Shown here: positions 50,289 to 59,663 of the stretch, piece by piece | How the letters are laid out: every line of letters begins with the position of its first letter | How positions within the stretch are numbered: the stretch's first letter is position 1 | Source: Oscillospiraceae bacterium | GTDB taxonomy: Bacteria > Bacillota > Clostridia > Oscillospirales > Oscillospiraceae | Length of the DNA: 64,000 bases | Assembly: GCA_017461445.1 (NCBI GenBank) | Contig: JAFTXW010000015.1 | Span: forward strand, 1 to 64,000 | Reading direction: 5' to 3' | Translations under genes and position numbers: made by a program | Notes under the pieces: model-generated | What the model was told of the DNA's origin: nothing | The model's input: only the letters and a program-made list of their open reading frames with translations | Database searches by the model: none

Positions 50289-51365
50289 ATGAGAATCCGA
50301 TATTACGACTGGCTGGAAGCGGTGGCGATCTTTCTGGTCTGCACCATTCACCAGGTCTGGCTGAAAGGCACCGTGGCTTCAAGCGTCGCCATCACCCTGG
50401 TTTCCATGGCGGTGCCCCTGTTTTTTATGGTGCACGGCGCGCTGCTTTTGAACAAGGAGATATCCGCAAAAAAGCAGCTGAAGCGTTATGGAAAAGTCCT
50501 GTTCCAGGTTTTGGCCTGGAATGCCATCTATCTGCTGTACTCCTATGCGGCAGGCGGCATTGAGCCCGGCAGCATCACCCTGGGCTTCCTGTACAATTAT
50601 TTCATCGGCTTCGTCAATTCTACAGGAATCAACAGTGGACACCTTTGGTTCATCTACGCGCTTTTGGCGGTCTATGCCTTTTTTCCCCTCCTGAAGGTCT
50701 GCAAGGATCACAACGAAAAGCTGCTGAAATACATCTGGCTCATGTGCTTTGTCAGCTCCATTGTCCGGCAGGAGGTATTGCTCTGGGGCGGATATCTGGG
50801 CGAGCTGTTCTTTGGGCCCAATAAGGCCTTCAACATTGAGGACTTTATGCGCAATCTCAGTCCCCTGGGAGAATACGCCCACTGCATTCTCTTTTTCCTC
50901 ACCGGCTATTTTCTGTCCCAATGGGTGCAGACCAGCCCCGCGGCCAAACAGCACCGCACCCGGTATATGCTGCTGTGCCTGCTGGCGGTTGTGGCTGGTA
51001 TCCTTCTGATCATGACAGAGCGGTACATCGAGTTCGGGCAGCTGGAATACAACTGGAAGCCCGTGACCGCTCTGTACAAGCGGGTGGGCCCGCTGCTGAT
51101 GGCCTCCGGTATGTTTGTCCTGTTCTCTCAACTCGATTTTAAGGATGGAAAGCTGTATCAGATAGTGAAAACCATTTCCATCCATACCCTGGATATCTTC
51201 TATATCCATGTGATTTACGCCTGGTCCTTCTACCGGTGGTTCTACCGCCATGACCTGGCCGGTGTGCTTCCCAACTTCCTCCGCGCTGCGGTGGTGATGG
51301 TGCTGGCCTTCCTGACCGGGCAGATCATCCGCAAGATCCCGGTACTGAAAAAGCTCCTCGCATAA
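50289..51365 (+). CDS. Acyltransferase 3-family membrane protein
   Basis: The 358-residue protein has about ten membrane helices. The family N-terminus RYYDWLEAVAIFLVCTIHQVW contains the conserved histidine, and VPLFFMVHGALLL and HLWFIYALLAVYAFFPLL follow. Such proteins transfer acetyl or succinyl groups across the membrane to polysaccharides (WecH/OafA type). It is transcribed alone, opposite to the second glycan locus, and may O-acetylate that polymer or the product of the large operon; this is an inference. The start has a weak ribosome binding site (GAGG about nine bases upstream). Confidence 0.88.
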   Translation: MRIRYYDWLEAVAIFLVCTIHQVWLKGTVASSVAITLVSMAVPLFFMVHGALLLNKEISAKKQLKRYGKVLFQVLAWNAIYLLYSYAAGGIEPGSITLGFLYNYFIGFVNSTGINSGHLWFIYALLAVYAFFPLLKVCKDHNEKLLKYIWLMCFVSSIVRQEVLLWGGYLGELFFGPNKAFNIEDFMRNLSPLGEYAHCILFFLTGYFLSQWVQTSPAAKQHRTRYMLLCLLAVVAGILLIMTERYIEFGQLEYNWKPVTALYKRVGPLLMASGMFVLFSQLDFKDGKLYQIVKTISIHTLDIFYIHVIYAWSFYRWFYRHDLAGVLPNFLRAAVVMVLAFLTGQIIRKIPVLKKLLA

Positions 51366-51369
51366 CAAA

Positions 51370-51402
51370 ACGCCGTGTCCAAACCGGACACGGCGTATTT
51401 TT
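51370..51402 (+). terminator. Bidirectional terminator
   Basis: The 11-bp stem ACGCCGTGTCC / GGACACGGCGT closes a five-base loop and is followed by ATTTTT on the plus strand. The minus strand also has a T-rich tail. It ends both the acyltransferase transcript and the convergent glycan operon. Confidence 0.87.
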
Positions 51403-51407
51403 GGCCA

Positions 51408-52475
51408 TTATTTCTTCCCCAGAATCTTCTTTGCGACCTTCTTGGCAAAGCCCACGGGGGTCTTGGCGATGGTCTGCTCCAGTTCGTCCTGGAGGGCCAG
51501 AATTTCTCTGGTCTTGGCGGATTTTTCGGCGTAGGTCTTCTTCAGCTTGGCACTGAGCTCAGACTTTTCCGCATATGTACGCTTCAGCTTTTCATTTAGC
51601 TCCCGGGTCTGGGCCTTCTTCTTCTGCCGCTCCCGGCGCAGGTGCATGCACATGGCCTCAATGCCCATGATCCTTGTGCCGATGTCAGACTGGGTCAGCT
51701 TTTTGTCCAGCAGGCCCGGCTCGAAATGGGCATCCACCCAACCGCTGATCTGCTCCCACTGGGTCTCATTGGCGAAGCTGTCCACATTCTGGTGGTACAG
51801 AGCCTCCACCTGGGAGCCGGGGATGTAGCGCAGATCCTCGAATTCCTGCGCCACCACCACGGGCACATCGCTGAGCAGAGCCATGGCCTTCAGCCACAAG
51901 TCGTCGGCCATCAGGCAGGTTTCCTTGATGGCTTCCTTATCGAACAGCTCCTTCTTGAAGATGCCGCCGGGATACAGGGTGCCCGCGCCGCCGGTGGCGA
52001 ACAGCTGCATGGAGGGCTCGTCCAGGCACACGTCGGTCTCCTGGATCCAGTCCCGGTAGGGCATCAGCTTGCCCGCCTCGGTGAAGATCATCAGGTGGGC
52101 ACGGACGGTGGACACGGCGTTGGGGTGCCGCAGATAGCACTGGTACAGGTTTTCCAGCATATGCTCGGGGTACAGCAGATCGTCGTCCACGGTGACCACC
52201 AGGTCATTGCTGTACTCCTGCAGGGCATAGAAATACTTTTTGTGGGATTTCAGATCATCACACCAGCGGACGGTCACCTTTCCCTGATCCATCAGGTTCC
52301 GCAGGTAGTTGGGCAGATCCTCCTCCCGGTTGGGGAACTGTTCCTCCGCCAGCCACAGCACCACCGCGTCCGGCAGGCGGGTCTGGGTGTACAGATTCTC
52401 CACCACCGTACCTACCGTATTGATCCGGGCGGGATAGGAGGTCAGAGATACGATCAGCTTTTTTTCTTCACACAT
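51408..52475 (-). CDS. Glycosyltransferase with C-terminal coiled coil
   Basis: The 355-residue protein has a GT-A-like domain (about 1-240) with IVSLTSYPARINTV at the start and the metal-binding VVTVDDDLLYP near residue 95. A basic coiled-coil tail follows (about 262-335), containing two consecutive copies of a unit of about 14 residues (KLKRTYAEKSELSA and KLKKTYAEKSAKTR), then a basic end. The tail may set a distance or oligomeric state. The start is uncertain: ATG 52475 has AAGGGG rather far upstream, and an ATG eight codons earlier overlaps the upstream stop region. Confidence 0.82.
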   Translation of the reverse strand: MCEEKKLIVSLTSYPARINTVGTVVENLYTQTRLPDAVVLWLAEEQFPNREEDLPNYLRNLMDQGKVTVRWCDDLKSHKKYFYALQEYSNDLVVTVDDDLLYPEHMLENLYQCYLRHPNAVSTVRAHLMIFTEAGKLMPYRDWIQETDVCLDEPSMQLFATGGAGTLYPGGIFKKELFDKEAIKETCLMADDLWLKAMALLSDVPVVVAQEFEDLRYIPGSQVEALYHQNVDSFANETQWEQISGWVDAHFEPGLLDKKLTQSDIGTRIMGIEAMCMHLRRERQKKKAQTRELNEKLKRTYAEKSELSAKLKKTYAEKSAKTREILALQDELEQTIAKTPVGFAKKVAKKILGKK

Positions 52476-52491
52476 TGGGCAGCAGCCCCTT

Positions 52492-53592
52492 TCATCCATT
52501 TTTCTTTCGGAATATGCGCAGAATTTTCTTGAGTACCGCCACGGCACCCTCCAGCACCGCCACAAAGGCTTCTTTCACAGGTGCGGGAATGAGCGGGGCG
52601 AGCTTTTTTACGATCCAGGCGGAGCGCAGCATGCTTACCACACCGTTGGAGCGGTTAATGAGGGAATGGATAGTCTTCCATTCCTGGTCGGTGAAATCGG
52701 ACCGACGCAGCTGTTCCAGCTCCATGGCCCGCTTGAATTCCTGCCGCATCCGGTCCAGATACTCAGCCTTGTAGCTGTCGTCGATGCGGTTGTATGTAAA
52801 CCAGTAGTTGTGGTATTTCTTGAACCAGTACATATACTGGAACCGCTCCCAGACCGCCCGGTCCCGCATCAGCAGATCCCGGATGTGGTCGTACTCCACA
52901 TTCATGCAGTAGACCTTCTCTTTGCTCTTGACGGAGGAATTGGGATTGTCCCGGCGGTTGCAGTAGAAGGGACGGTTCAGGATCATAGCCCGCTCGGCGT
53001 AGGCGAAGGTCTGGAAATAGAAGCCGTTGTCCTGGAAGGAGGCACCGGGGGTCTCGTTATGCCGGATGTGGAATTTTTCGATGAATTCCCGGCGGTAAAT
53101 ACCGCTCCAGGTGTTCAGGGTAAAGCGGATGCAGCTGTCGTCCTGAGAAGGATTCAGCAGCTCCCCATACCGGGTCTCGGTGCGATCCAGCAGCTCATAC
53201 GTCCGCTGCTCCTGACCGTTTTCCCGGGTGAAGCGGTAGAAGTCCGCCTTCACAAAGTCCAGGTCATGCGCCTTTGCCGTATCGTACAGCACCTGCATCA
53301 TATCGGGGAGGATGTAGTCATCGGGCTCCAGAATGCCGATGTATTCGCCGGTAGCCCTGTCCAGACCCTTGTTCATGGCCTTGCCGTAGCCCCCATTGGG
53401 GCCGGTAATGACCACGATGCGGCTGTCCTTCGCGGCATACTCCTTGATAATATCCAGAGAGCTGTCGGTGGAGCCGTCGTTGACGCAGAGAATTTCCAGA
53501 TCGGTCAGGGTCTGACCGATCACACTGTCCAACGCCTCCCGAAGATACTGCTGCACATTGTAAATGGGCAGAATTACGGATACCTTTGCCAT
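52492..53592 (-). CDS. Family 2 glycosyltransferase (paralogue of 54709-55824)
   Basis: The 366-residue GT-A enzyme has VSVILPIYNVQQYL, CVNDGSTDSS and the metal site LEPDDYI near 96. A second conserved block contains HIRHNETPGASFQDNGFY. It is clearly a duplicate of the gene on the other side of glf: long identical stretches cover the N-terminal 100 residues, while the C-terminal 100 residues have diverged. It may add galactofuranose or another sugar. The gene starts immediately after the glf stop codon. Confidence 0.9.
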   Translation of the reverse strand: MAKVSVILPIYNVQQYLREALDSVIGQTLTDLEILCVNDGSTDSSLDIIKEYAAKDSRIVVITGPNGGYGKAMNKGLDRATGEYIGILEPDDYILPDMMQVLYDTAKAHDLDFVKADFYRFTRENGQEQRTYELLDRTETRYGELLNPSQDDSCIRFTLNTWSGIYRREFIEKFHIRHNETPGASFQDNGFYFQTFAYAERAMILNRPFYCNRRDNPNSSVKSKEKVYCMNVEYDHIRDLLMRDRAVWERFQYMYWFKKYHNYWFTYNRIDDSYKAEYLDRMRQEFKRAMELEQLRRSDFTDQEWKTIHSLINRSNGVVSMLRSAWIVKKLAPLIPAPVKEAFVAVLEGAVAVLKKILRIFRKKNG

Positions 53593-53593
53593 C

Positions 53594-54691
53594 TTACAGA
53601 TACTTCTCCGCGGCGCGGAAGGCGGACTCGATGACCTTGTCCATGTCGTAATACTTGTACTCCGCCAGACGGCCGCCGAAGATCACGTTCTTTTCCTGCT
53701 CGGCGAGGGCGGCATACTGCATGTAGACGGCGTGGTTCTTCTCGTCGTTGACAGGATAGTAGGGCTCGAAGCCCTCCTTCCACTCGGAGGGATACTCCCG
53801 GGAAATGACAGTCTTGGGCTGGGTGCCGAACTCGAAGTGCTTGTGCTCGATGATACGGGTATAGGGAGTCTCCCGGTCGGTGTAGTTCACCACGGCCACG
53901 CCCTGATAGTTGTCGGTATCCAGCAGCTCGGTCTCGAAGCGGACGGTGCGGTACTCCAGCTTGCCGAAGCGGTAGCCGTAGAAGCCGTCGATGGTGCCGG
54001 TATAGACGATGGTCTCGCCCAGGGCATCGTACTTCTCCCGGTTTTCCAGGTAGTCCACGCCGGTCTCAATGTCGCAGCCCTCGAAGAGCTTGTCGATGAT
54101 CACATTATAGCCACCGATGGGAATACCCTGGTACAGATCGTTGAAATAGTTGTTGTCGTAGGTGTAGCGGACGGGCAGACGCTTGATGATAAAGCTGGGC
54201 AGATCCTTGCAGTCCCGGCCCCACTGCTTCTCCGTATATCCCTTCACCAGCTTCTGGTAGATATCGGTGCCCACCAAGCTGATGGCCTGCTCCTCCAAAT
54301 TCTTCGGCTCCCCCTGGACAGCCTGACGCTGCTCATTGATCTTGGCCTTGGCCTGCTCAGGTGTGGAGATGCCCCACATCTTGGAGAAGGTGTTCATGTT
54401 GAAGGGCATATTGTACATTTCACCCTTGTAGTTAGCAACGGGGGAATTGGTGTAGCGGTTGAACTCCACCAGAGAGTTCACAAAGTCCCAAACCTCCCGG
54501 TTGCTGGTGTGGAAGATGTGGGCACCGTACTTGTGGACGTTGATGCCCTCCACATTCTCGCAGTAGATGTTGCCGCCGATATGGTCACGCTTCTCCACCA
54601 CCAGGACGGACTTGCCCAGCTGTCTTGCCTTGTAGGCAAACACGCCCGCAAACAGGCCGCTGCCTACCATTACATAATCATATTTCTTCAT
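53594..54691 (-). CDS. glf: UDP-galactopyranose mutase
   Basis: The 365-residue flavoenzyme interconverts UDP-galactopyranose and UDP-galactofuranose. It starts YDYVMVGSGLFAGVFAYKAR with the FAD-binding motif and has HIGGNIYCENVEGI, YGAHIFHTSN and the C-terminal NVIFGGRLAEYKYYDMD. AGAGGG before ATG 54691 sets the start; a 73-codon upstream extension is rejected. It shows that the second glycan contains galactofuranose, and it is flanked by two paralogous GT2 genes. Confidence 0.96.
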   Translation of the reverse strand: MKKYDYVMVGSGLFAGVFAYKARQLGKSVLVVEKRDHIGGNIYCENVEGINVHKYGAHIFHTSNREVWDFVNSLVEFNRYTNSPVANYKGEMYNMPFNMNTFSKMWGISTPEQAKAKINEQRQAVQGEPKNLEEQAISLVGTDIYQKLVKGYTEKQWGRDCKDLPSFIIKRLPVRYTYDNNYFNDLYQGIPIGGYNVIIDKLFEGCDIETGVDYLENREKYDALGETIVYTGTIDGFYGYRFGKLEYRTVRFETELLDTDNYQGVAVVNYTDRETPYTRIIEHKHFEFGTQPKTVISREYPSEWKEGFEPYYPVNDEKNHAVYMQYAALAEQEKNVIFGGRLAEYKYYDMDKVIESAFRAAEKYL

Positions 54692-54708
54692 ATTTCGTTC
54701 CCTCTTTT

Positions 54709-55824
54709 TTACTCGCTGCGGCCCAGGAGCCGCTTGATGAACCGAATGGGCCAGGTAAGGATGCGGCCTACACGGTAGCTGTTGCTGTTTTCCAGATCCC
54801 GAACCCTCTGGGTGGCGATGGTCAGCTTTTCCCGCAGGTCGCCGCCGCCTACCACATAGGAGGCATAATAGATGTCGGGCTTCTCCATGGCAAGGGTCAG
54901 CTTGCTCCACTCCAAGGGGGTGAACACATCCTTATTGAATTCTCCCTGGCTGTAGGCCCGCTTGAACTCTTTGCCCATCCGCTGAACGTACTCATACTTG
55001 AACTGCTCGCCGATGCGGTTCAGGGTGAACTGGCAGTTCTGGTACTTCTTCCAGTTGTACATGGCCTTGAACCGGTCCCACAACTGACGGTCGATCATCA
55101 GGATCTCCCGGATATAGTCATACTCCACGTTGGCACAGTATACCTTCTCCTTGCTGTTGACGGAGGAGTTGGGGTTGTCCCGGCGGTTGCGGTAGTAGGG
55201 TTTGTTGATGATCATGGCCCGCTCGGCGTAGACGGTGGTCTGGAAGAAGAAGCCGTTGTCCTGATAGGACGCGCCGGGGGTCTCGTTGTGGCGGATGTGG
55301 TACTTGTTCAGGAACTCCCGGCGGTAGATGCCCGCCCAGGTGTTCATAACGAAGCGGATCAGGCTGGGATCCCGGTTGGGATGCAGCAGCTGGTTATACC
55401 GCTTGCCGGTGTTGTCCAGGGCCACATAGCTCATGGTCATATCGCCGTTCTCGGCCCGGCCGAAACGGTAGAAATCCGCCTTTACGAAGTCCAGGTTATT
55501 TCTGCTGGCCACCAGATACAGATCCTCCATCATGGTCAGGTGCAGGTAGTCGTCCGGCTCCAGGATGCCGATATATTCGCCGGTGGCCCGGTCCAGGCCC
55601 TTGTTCATGGCCTTGCCGTATCCTCCGTTGGGGCCGGTGATGACCACGATGCGGTCATCCTTGGCGGCGTACTCGTTGATGATGTCCAGAGAATTGTCGG
55701 TGGAGCCGTCGTTGACGCAGATGATCTCGATGTCCTTCAGCGTCTGGCGCACCAGGCTGTCCATTGCCTCGTGGAGATATTGGGATACATTGTAAATGGG
55801 TACGATAACAGATACTTTGCTCAT
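54709..55824 (-). CDS. Family 2 glycosyltransferase (paralogue of 52492-53592)
   Basis: The 371-residue protein begins SKVSVIVPIYNVSQYL and shares with its paralogue the segments VVITGPNGGYGKAMNKGLDR, GEYIGILEPDDY and HIRHNETPGAS. The C-terminal third differs and ends in a basic helix. ATG 55824 is preferred because AAGGGG has good spacing; an ATG two codons upstream overlaps that site. It lies one gene upstream of glf. Confidence 0.9.
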   Translation of the reverse strand: MSKVSVIVPIYNVSQYLHEAMDSLVRQTLKDIEIICVNDGSTDNSLDIINEYAAKDDRIVVITGPNGGYGKAMNKGLDRATGEYIGILEPDDYLHLTMMEDLYLVASRNNLDFVKADFYRFGRAENGDMTMSYVALDNTGKRYNQLLHPNRDPSLIRFVMNTWAGIYRREFLNKYHIRHNETPGASYQDNGFFFQTTVYAERAMIINKPYYRNRRDNPNSSVNSKEKVYCANVEYDYIREILMIDRQLWDRFKAMYNWKKYQNCQFTLNRIGEQFKYEYVQRMGKEFKRAYSQGEFNKDVFTPLEWSKLTLAMEKPDIYYASYVVGGGDLREKLTIATQRVRDLENSNSYRVGRILTWPIRFIKRLLGRSE

Positions 55825-55843
55825 TTTCATTCCCCTTCGATGT

Positions 55844-56791
55844 TTACAGCTTCATCAGCTTCTTATACTGGGCATATTCGCCGCGGTTGTAGAAATAGCT
55901 CTCTGGCTTGCCCTTGATGCCCAAAGCCTCGAACCACTCGCCGGTGAGCTTATCCTGCAGCAGCTGGTGGGTGGGCTCCGCCAGGGTATTCATGTTCCAC
56001 AGGCAGAAGTGGAGGGCATAGTTGATATAGTCCTTTTCCAGCTCCCAGAAGATGTCCTCGTCCTCCAGCCGCTTCCGCAGGGCGGTAAGGGCATCGTAGA
56101 AGCAATACCAGGATTTTTCCCGGGTGACGGACAGGGATTCGCTGCCGCCCCGCCGCTGATGGGCCAGCACCTTGTTCACGATGGCGATCCGCTTGGCGGT
56201 GACCAGAGCGGTGAACACGAACAGCATATCGTTGGTGGTCCGCTGCTCCTGATACCAGATATCATGCTCCATCACGAAGCTTCTGCGGTACAGCTTGTCC
56301 CAGGCCCAGCCAACGAAGGTCTTGAACACATTGTCCGTCAGCTGGCGGTAGTTAAAGGGCATGTAGGGCGGAATGTCCATTGTCCGCAGGACCCAGGGAA
56401 CTGCCACAAAGGCATCCTTGTCCATGTGGTACTGGTCGGAATTAAAGACCACGAAGTCGGCCCTATACTTATCCGCCGCGTTTACTGCCTCCTCCAGCAT
56501 ATTGGGCTCAAAGAAGTCGTCCGCATCCAGGAAGGACAGATATTCGCCGGAAGCATTGCGCAGACCGTTGTTCCGGGCGGCACCCGCGCCGCCGTTGGGC
56601 TGGGAAATGATCTTCACCCGGTCATCCTCTGCCCGGAGCTTTTTCAGGACTTCCAGAGAATTGTCGGGAGAGCCGTCGTCCACGCAGATGATCTCAATAT
56701 CCCTGAGGGTCTGGTCCATGACGCTGCGTACGCATTTTTCCAGATATTTTTCCGCATTATAAACGGGGATTATGACGGATACCTTTGCCAT
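55844..56791 (-). CDS. Family 2 glycosyltransferase
   Basis: The 315-residue GT-A enzyme has VSVIIPVYNAEKYL, CVDDGSPDNS and LDADDFFEP near residue 93. The C-terminal domain, with WAWDKLYRRSF, is the form seen in many teichoic-acid and capsule transferases. AAGGAGG before the ATG sets the start. It is the first gene after a dedicated promoter and therefore the likely head of the GT2-glf transcript. Confidence 0.9.
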   Translation of the reverse strand: MAKVSVIIPVYNAEKYLEKCVRSVMDQTLRDIEIICVDDGSPDNSLEVLKKLRAEDDRVKIISQPNGGAGAARNNGLRNASGEYLSFLDADDFFEPNMLEEAVNAADKYRADFVVFNSDQYHMDKDAFVAVPWVLRTMDIPPYMPFNYRQLTDNVFKTFVGWAWDKLYRRSFVMEHDIWYQEQRTTNDMLFVFTALVTAKRIAIVNKVLAHQRRGGSESLSVTREKSWYCFYDALTALRKRLEDEDIFWELEKDYINYALHFCLWNMNTLAEPTHQLLQDKLTGEWFEALGIKGKPESYFYNRGEYAQYKKLMKL

Positions 56792-56878
56792 AGGATCCTC
56801 CTTCTGTTTCTGTGGTTATGGATTTGCCCCGGTCCGAAAATGGACGCAACAAGGCATTTTATGAGATTATACTTTAGA

Positions 56879-56907
56879 ATTATACCCCATCCGATGAAAT
56901 ATTGCAA
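56879..56907 (-). promoter_or_regulatory. Promoter of the GT2-glf gene group
   Basis: On the minus strand: TTGCAA (56902-56907), 17-nt spacer, perfect TATAAT (56879-56884). It lies downstream of the ABC transporter terminator and allows separate control of the glf group. Confidence 0.68.
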
Positions 56908-56917
56908 CCCTTGGCAG

Positions 56918-56960
56918 AAAAAATCCACCCGAAAAAGAACCGCTATGGCTCTTCTTCGGG
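56918..56960 (-). terminator. Terminator of the ABC exporter genes
   Basis: A 14-bp stem (56928-56941 with 56947-56960, including two G-U pairs) is followed on the minus strand by GGATTTTTT. It lies 15 bases beyond the ATPase stop codon. Confidence 0.8.
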
Positions 56961-56975
56961 CAGATCGGAAATCAC

Positions 56976-57722
56976 TTATTTTTTCATTTCCCGCATATAG
57001 GCATCGCAGACCTCTTTGGCCTCGCCCTGCATCCGCTCCACGCCCTTGTCGATCCAGATGGCGTGATCGCACAGCCGCTTCACTTCGTCGATGGAGTGGG
57101 AGACGTACAGCAGCGTGGTGCCGCCGCTGAGCAGCTCCTTCATGCGCTTTTCGCACTTTTGCCGGAACTTGTAGTCGCCGACGGCCAGAATCTCGTCCAC
57201 GATCAGGATGTCCGGCTTGACCATAGTAGCAATGGAGAAGCCCAGCCGGGCCCGCATACCGGAGGAATAGTTTTTCAGGGGAGAATCCAGGAAATCCCGA
57301 ACCTCCGCGAAATCCACGATCTCGTCGAAGTGCTCGTCCATAAACTTTTCGGTATGGCCCAGCACGCAGCCGTTGAGGTAGATATTCTCCCGGGCGGACA
57401 TTTCCGGGTCAAAGCCCGCACCCAGCTCGATCAGAGGAGCCACGGTGCCGTTGACGGAGATGCTGCCCCGATAGGGCTTCAAAATACCGCTGATGGCCTT
57501 CAGCATGGTGGATTTGCCGGAGCCGTTGGTGCCGATGAGGCCCCAGGCTTCGCCCTGGCGTACCTGGAAGCTGACGTCCTTCACAGCCAGGAATTCCTGG
57601 AACATCAGCTCCCTTTTGAGGAATTTAATGAAGTATTCCTTCAAATTGTCTACCTTCTGGTTGGAAAGGTTGAACCGGATCGTTACATGATCCACATCGA
57701 TCATTACACGTTTTTCGTCCAT
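56976..57722 (-). CDS. ABC transporter ATPase for polysaccharide/teichoic acid export (TagH/Wzt-like)
   Basis: The 248-residue ATPase has Walker A GTNGSGKST (about 57-65), signature YSSGMRARLGFS, Walker B ILIVDEILAVGD and the following switch histidine. The HVTIRFNLSNQKVDNLKEYF start is typical of export ATPases. It lacks the C-terminal carbohydrate-binding domain of E. coli Wzt O9a types. GGGAGG before ATG 57722 sets the start. It pairs with the permease 10 bases upstream. Confidence 0.94.
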   Translation of the reverse strand: MDEKRVMIDVDHVTIRFNLSNQKVDNLKEYFIKFLKRELMFQEFLAVKDVSFQVRQGEAWGLIGTNGSGKSTMLKAISGILKPYRGSISVNGTVAPLIELGAGFDPEMSARENIYLNGCVLGHTEKFMDEHFDEIVDFAEVRDFLDSPLKNYSSGMRARLGFSIATMVKPDILIVDEILAVGDYKFRQKCEKRMKELLSGGTTLLYVSHSIDEVKRLCDHAIWIDKGVERMQGEAKEVCDAYMREMKK

Positions 57723-57732
57723 GTGCCCTCCC

Positions 57733-58533
57733 TTAAATATACAGAATGAATTTGTCCTGGGAGCGGATAAAGCTCCAGATACCCACTGCCAGCATAACAA
57801 GAGCCGCGCCGCAGCCTGCCAGAACCATGGAAGGATCCGGCAGCGTACAGCTGTAGACCAGATCCCGGAACTGAGCCACATAGAAATACATGGGGTTCAG
57901 GTGGGTAACGCACCAAATCAGCCACTCCGGCAGAGCTTCCAGGGGATAGAAAATAGGGGTCAGATACGACCAGGCCGTGGTGACCGCGTTATAGATGAAC
58001 CCGATATCCCGGAAGAACACATTCGCCTGAGAAAGGAACAGGCCCAGACCAACACAGAACAGGTACAGCTGCAGAATTACCAGCGGGAACAGCAGGAAAT
58101 GCCAGCTGAAGGAAGCCCGGGTCACCAGCATCACGATCAGCAGCGCGCCGAAGGAGAAAATCATATCCATCAGGCAGCTGGTGATCTTGGCCAGGGTAAA
58201 GATGTACTTGGGCACATAGGTTTTTTTCAGGAGGGCACTGTTGCCCGTTATGGAGGAAATGGCCTGATGGGTAGAGTTGTTCATATAGTTGAACAGCAGC
58301 TGGCCGCAGAACAGATATACAGGGAAATTCTCAATGTTGCGGCTGAACATGGTGGAAAACACCACGGTCATGACACACATAATGAGCAGCGGGTTCAGCA
58401 CGCTCCATACATAGCCTAAGAAGCTGCGGCGGTATTTCAGTTTCAGATTCCGGGTGACCAGCAGCCGCAGCAGGTCACGGTATTTCCAAAACTCCTCCCC
58501 AAACAGGACGAGCTTATTCTTTGTCTTATCCAT
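57733..58533 (-). CDS. ABC transporter permease for polysaccharide export (TagG/Wzm-like)
   Basis: The 266-residue ABC-2 type permease has an N-terminal amphipathic region (YRDLLRLLVTRNLKLKYR), then six membrane helices and the conserved RSFLGYVWSVLNPLLIMC. Such permeases export undecaprenyl-linked polymers made in the cytoplasm. AAGGAG before the ATG sets the start. With the ATPase it gives the window a second export route next to Wzx/Wzy. Confidence 0.94.
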   Translation of the reverse strand: MDKTKNKLVLFGEEFWKYRDLLRLLVTRNLKLKYRRSFLGYVWSVLNPLLIMCVMTVVFSTMFSRNIENFPVYLFCGQLLFNYMNNSTHQAISSITGNSALLKKTYVPKYIFTLAKITSCLMDMIFSFGALLIVMLVTRASFSWHFLLFPLVILQLYLFCVGLGLFLSQANVFFRDIGFIYNAVTTAWSYLTPIFYPLEALPEWLIWCVTHLNPMYFYVAQFRDLVYSCTLPDPSMVLAGCGAALVMLAVGIWSFIRSQDKFILYI

Positions 58534-58542
58534 GTCTTCTCC

Positions 58543-59577
58543 TTAGCTGAAATCATGATTGTGGCGCAGGATGCTGTAAAGGCGGGAATAGAAGAACTTG
58601 TCCCACAAGGACTTGGGCACATGAAGCAGGTTCAGCAGGCGGTATACCTTATACTGCTGCACGCCCATTTCGTAGGCTATGGGCATCTTCTCCCGGAACA
58701 GCTCCATCATGCTGTCACCCAAAGCCCGGCCCTGCTTCTTGTCCGGGATGATCAGCATGGCGGTATTGATATACCCCAGCAGCAGCACCTTGGCCTTCAT
58801 ATTGAAGTAGTCCCGGGCGGCATCCTCCTGCGGCACCATCAGCTTTTCATATTCGCTGATAAGCCGTTTCAGGACCGTCTCCGTGTGGCCGATGCGCTTG
58901 GCCTGGTTGGCATCGGACACGCTCTGGTTCACGTCGCCAATGCGGTAGTTGTAAAGGAACAGATCCAGGGGCAGGATGGTCTTTGCGAAGCAGCAGGGCA
59001 CGGTGGCGAACTCCTGATCCTCGTAAAACACATGCTCCGAAAGCTTCATGCCCTTTTCCTGATAGAATTTGGTGTTATAGGTGATGCCGTGGAAGGTCAG
59101 CCCTCGGTCGAAGGCCTTCACATCCACCATGGCCTCCGCCATGGTGTAATTCCTGCCAAACTCCTCCGGGTAGCACCGCCAGCTTTTCACCTCGCCGGTG
59201 GTGATGTCCCGGGTGTAGTAGTTGGTAACCACCACATCGCTCTCGCAATCCCGGAGGATTTCCACAAACCGGGGCAGATTTTCTGTTTCCACCCAATCGT
59301 CAGCATCGATGACGCGGGTATATTTTCCCACGGCCGCCGCGCAGCCGGTGTTCAGGGCACCGCCATGGCCCTTGTTCTCCTGTGAGATCAGGCGGACGAT
59401 ACCAGGATATTGGTCGCAGTATTTCTGTGCTACCTCCGCGGTGGTATCCGTGGAACCGTCGTTGACCACTATGATCTCCAGCTGATCCAGCACCTCCTCA
59501 CAGAGCATGGAGGTGATGCACTTATCCAGAAAATGGGCGCAGTTATAGGATGGGATAACAAACGATAAAACCTTCAT
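58543..59577 (-). CDS. Family 2 glycosyltransferase
   Basis: The 344-residue protein has LSFVIPSYNCAHFLDKC, VVNDGSTDTT and the metal site VIDADDWVET near 92. A block with SEHVFYEDQEFATVP probably holds the catalytic base. It resembles transferases that precede TagG/TagH-like exporters in clostridia. AAAGGAG eight bases before ATG 59577 sets the start. It leads the transcript that carries the ABC exporter. Confidence 0.9.
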   Translation of the reverse strand: MKVLSFVIPSYNCAHFLDKCITSMLCEEVLDQLEIIVVNDGSTDTTAEVAQKYCDQYPGIVRLISQENKGHGGALNTGCAAAVGKYTRVIDADDWVETENLPRFVEILRDCESDVVVTNYYTRDITTGEVKSWRCYPEEFGRNYTMAEAMVDVKAFDRGLTFHGITYNTKFYQEKGMKLSEHVFYEDQEFATVPCCFAKTILPLDLFLYNYRIGDVNQSVSDANQAKRIGHTETVLKRLISEYEKLMVPQEDAARDYFNMKAKVLLLGYINTAMLIIPDKKQGRALGDSMMELFREKMPIAYEMGVQQYKVYRLLNLLHVPKSLWDKFFYSRLYSILRHNHDFS

Positions 59578-59663
59578 CGCGCAAACTCCTTTATCGGCTT
59601 GCTGTACGCATAATGTCCGCTTCCCGCAGTGCGGGAGGGCATACTTTTTCATTTTCAGCGTAC

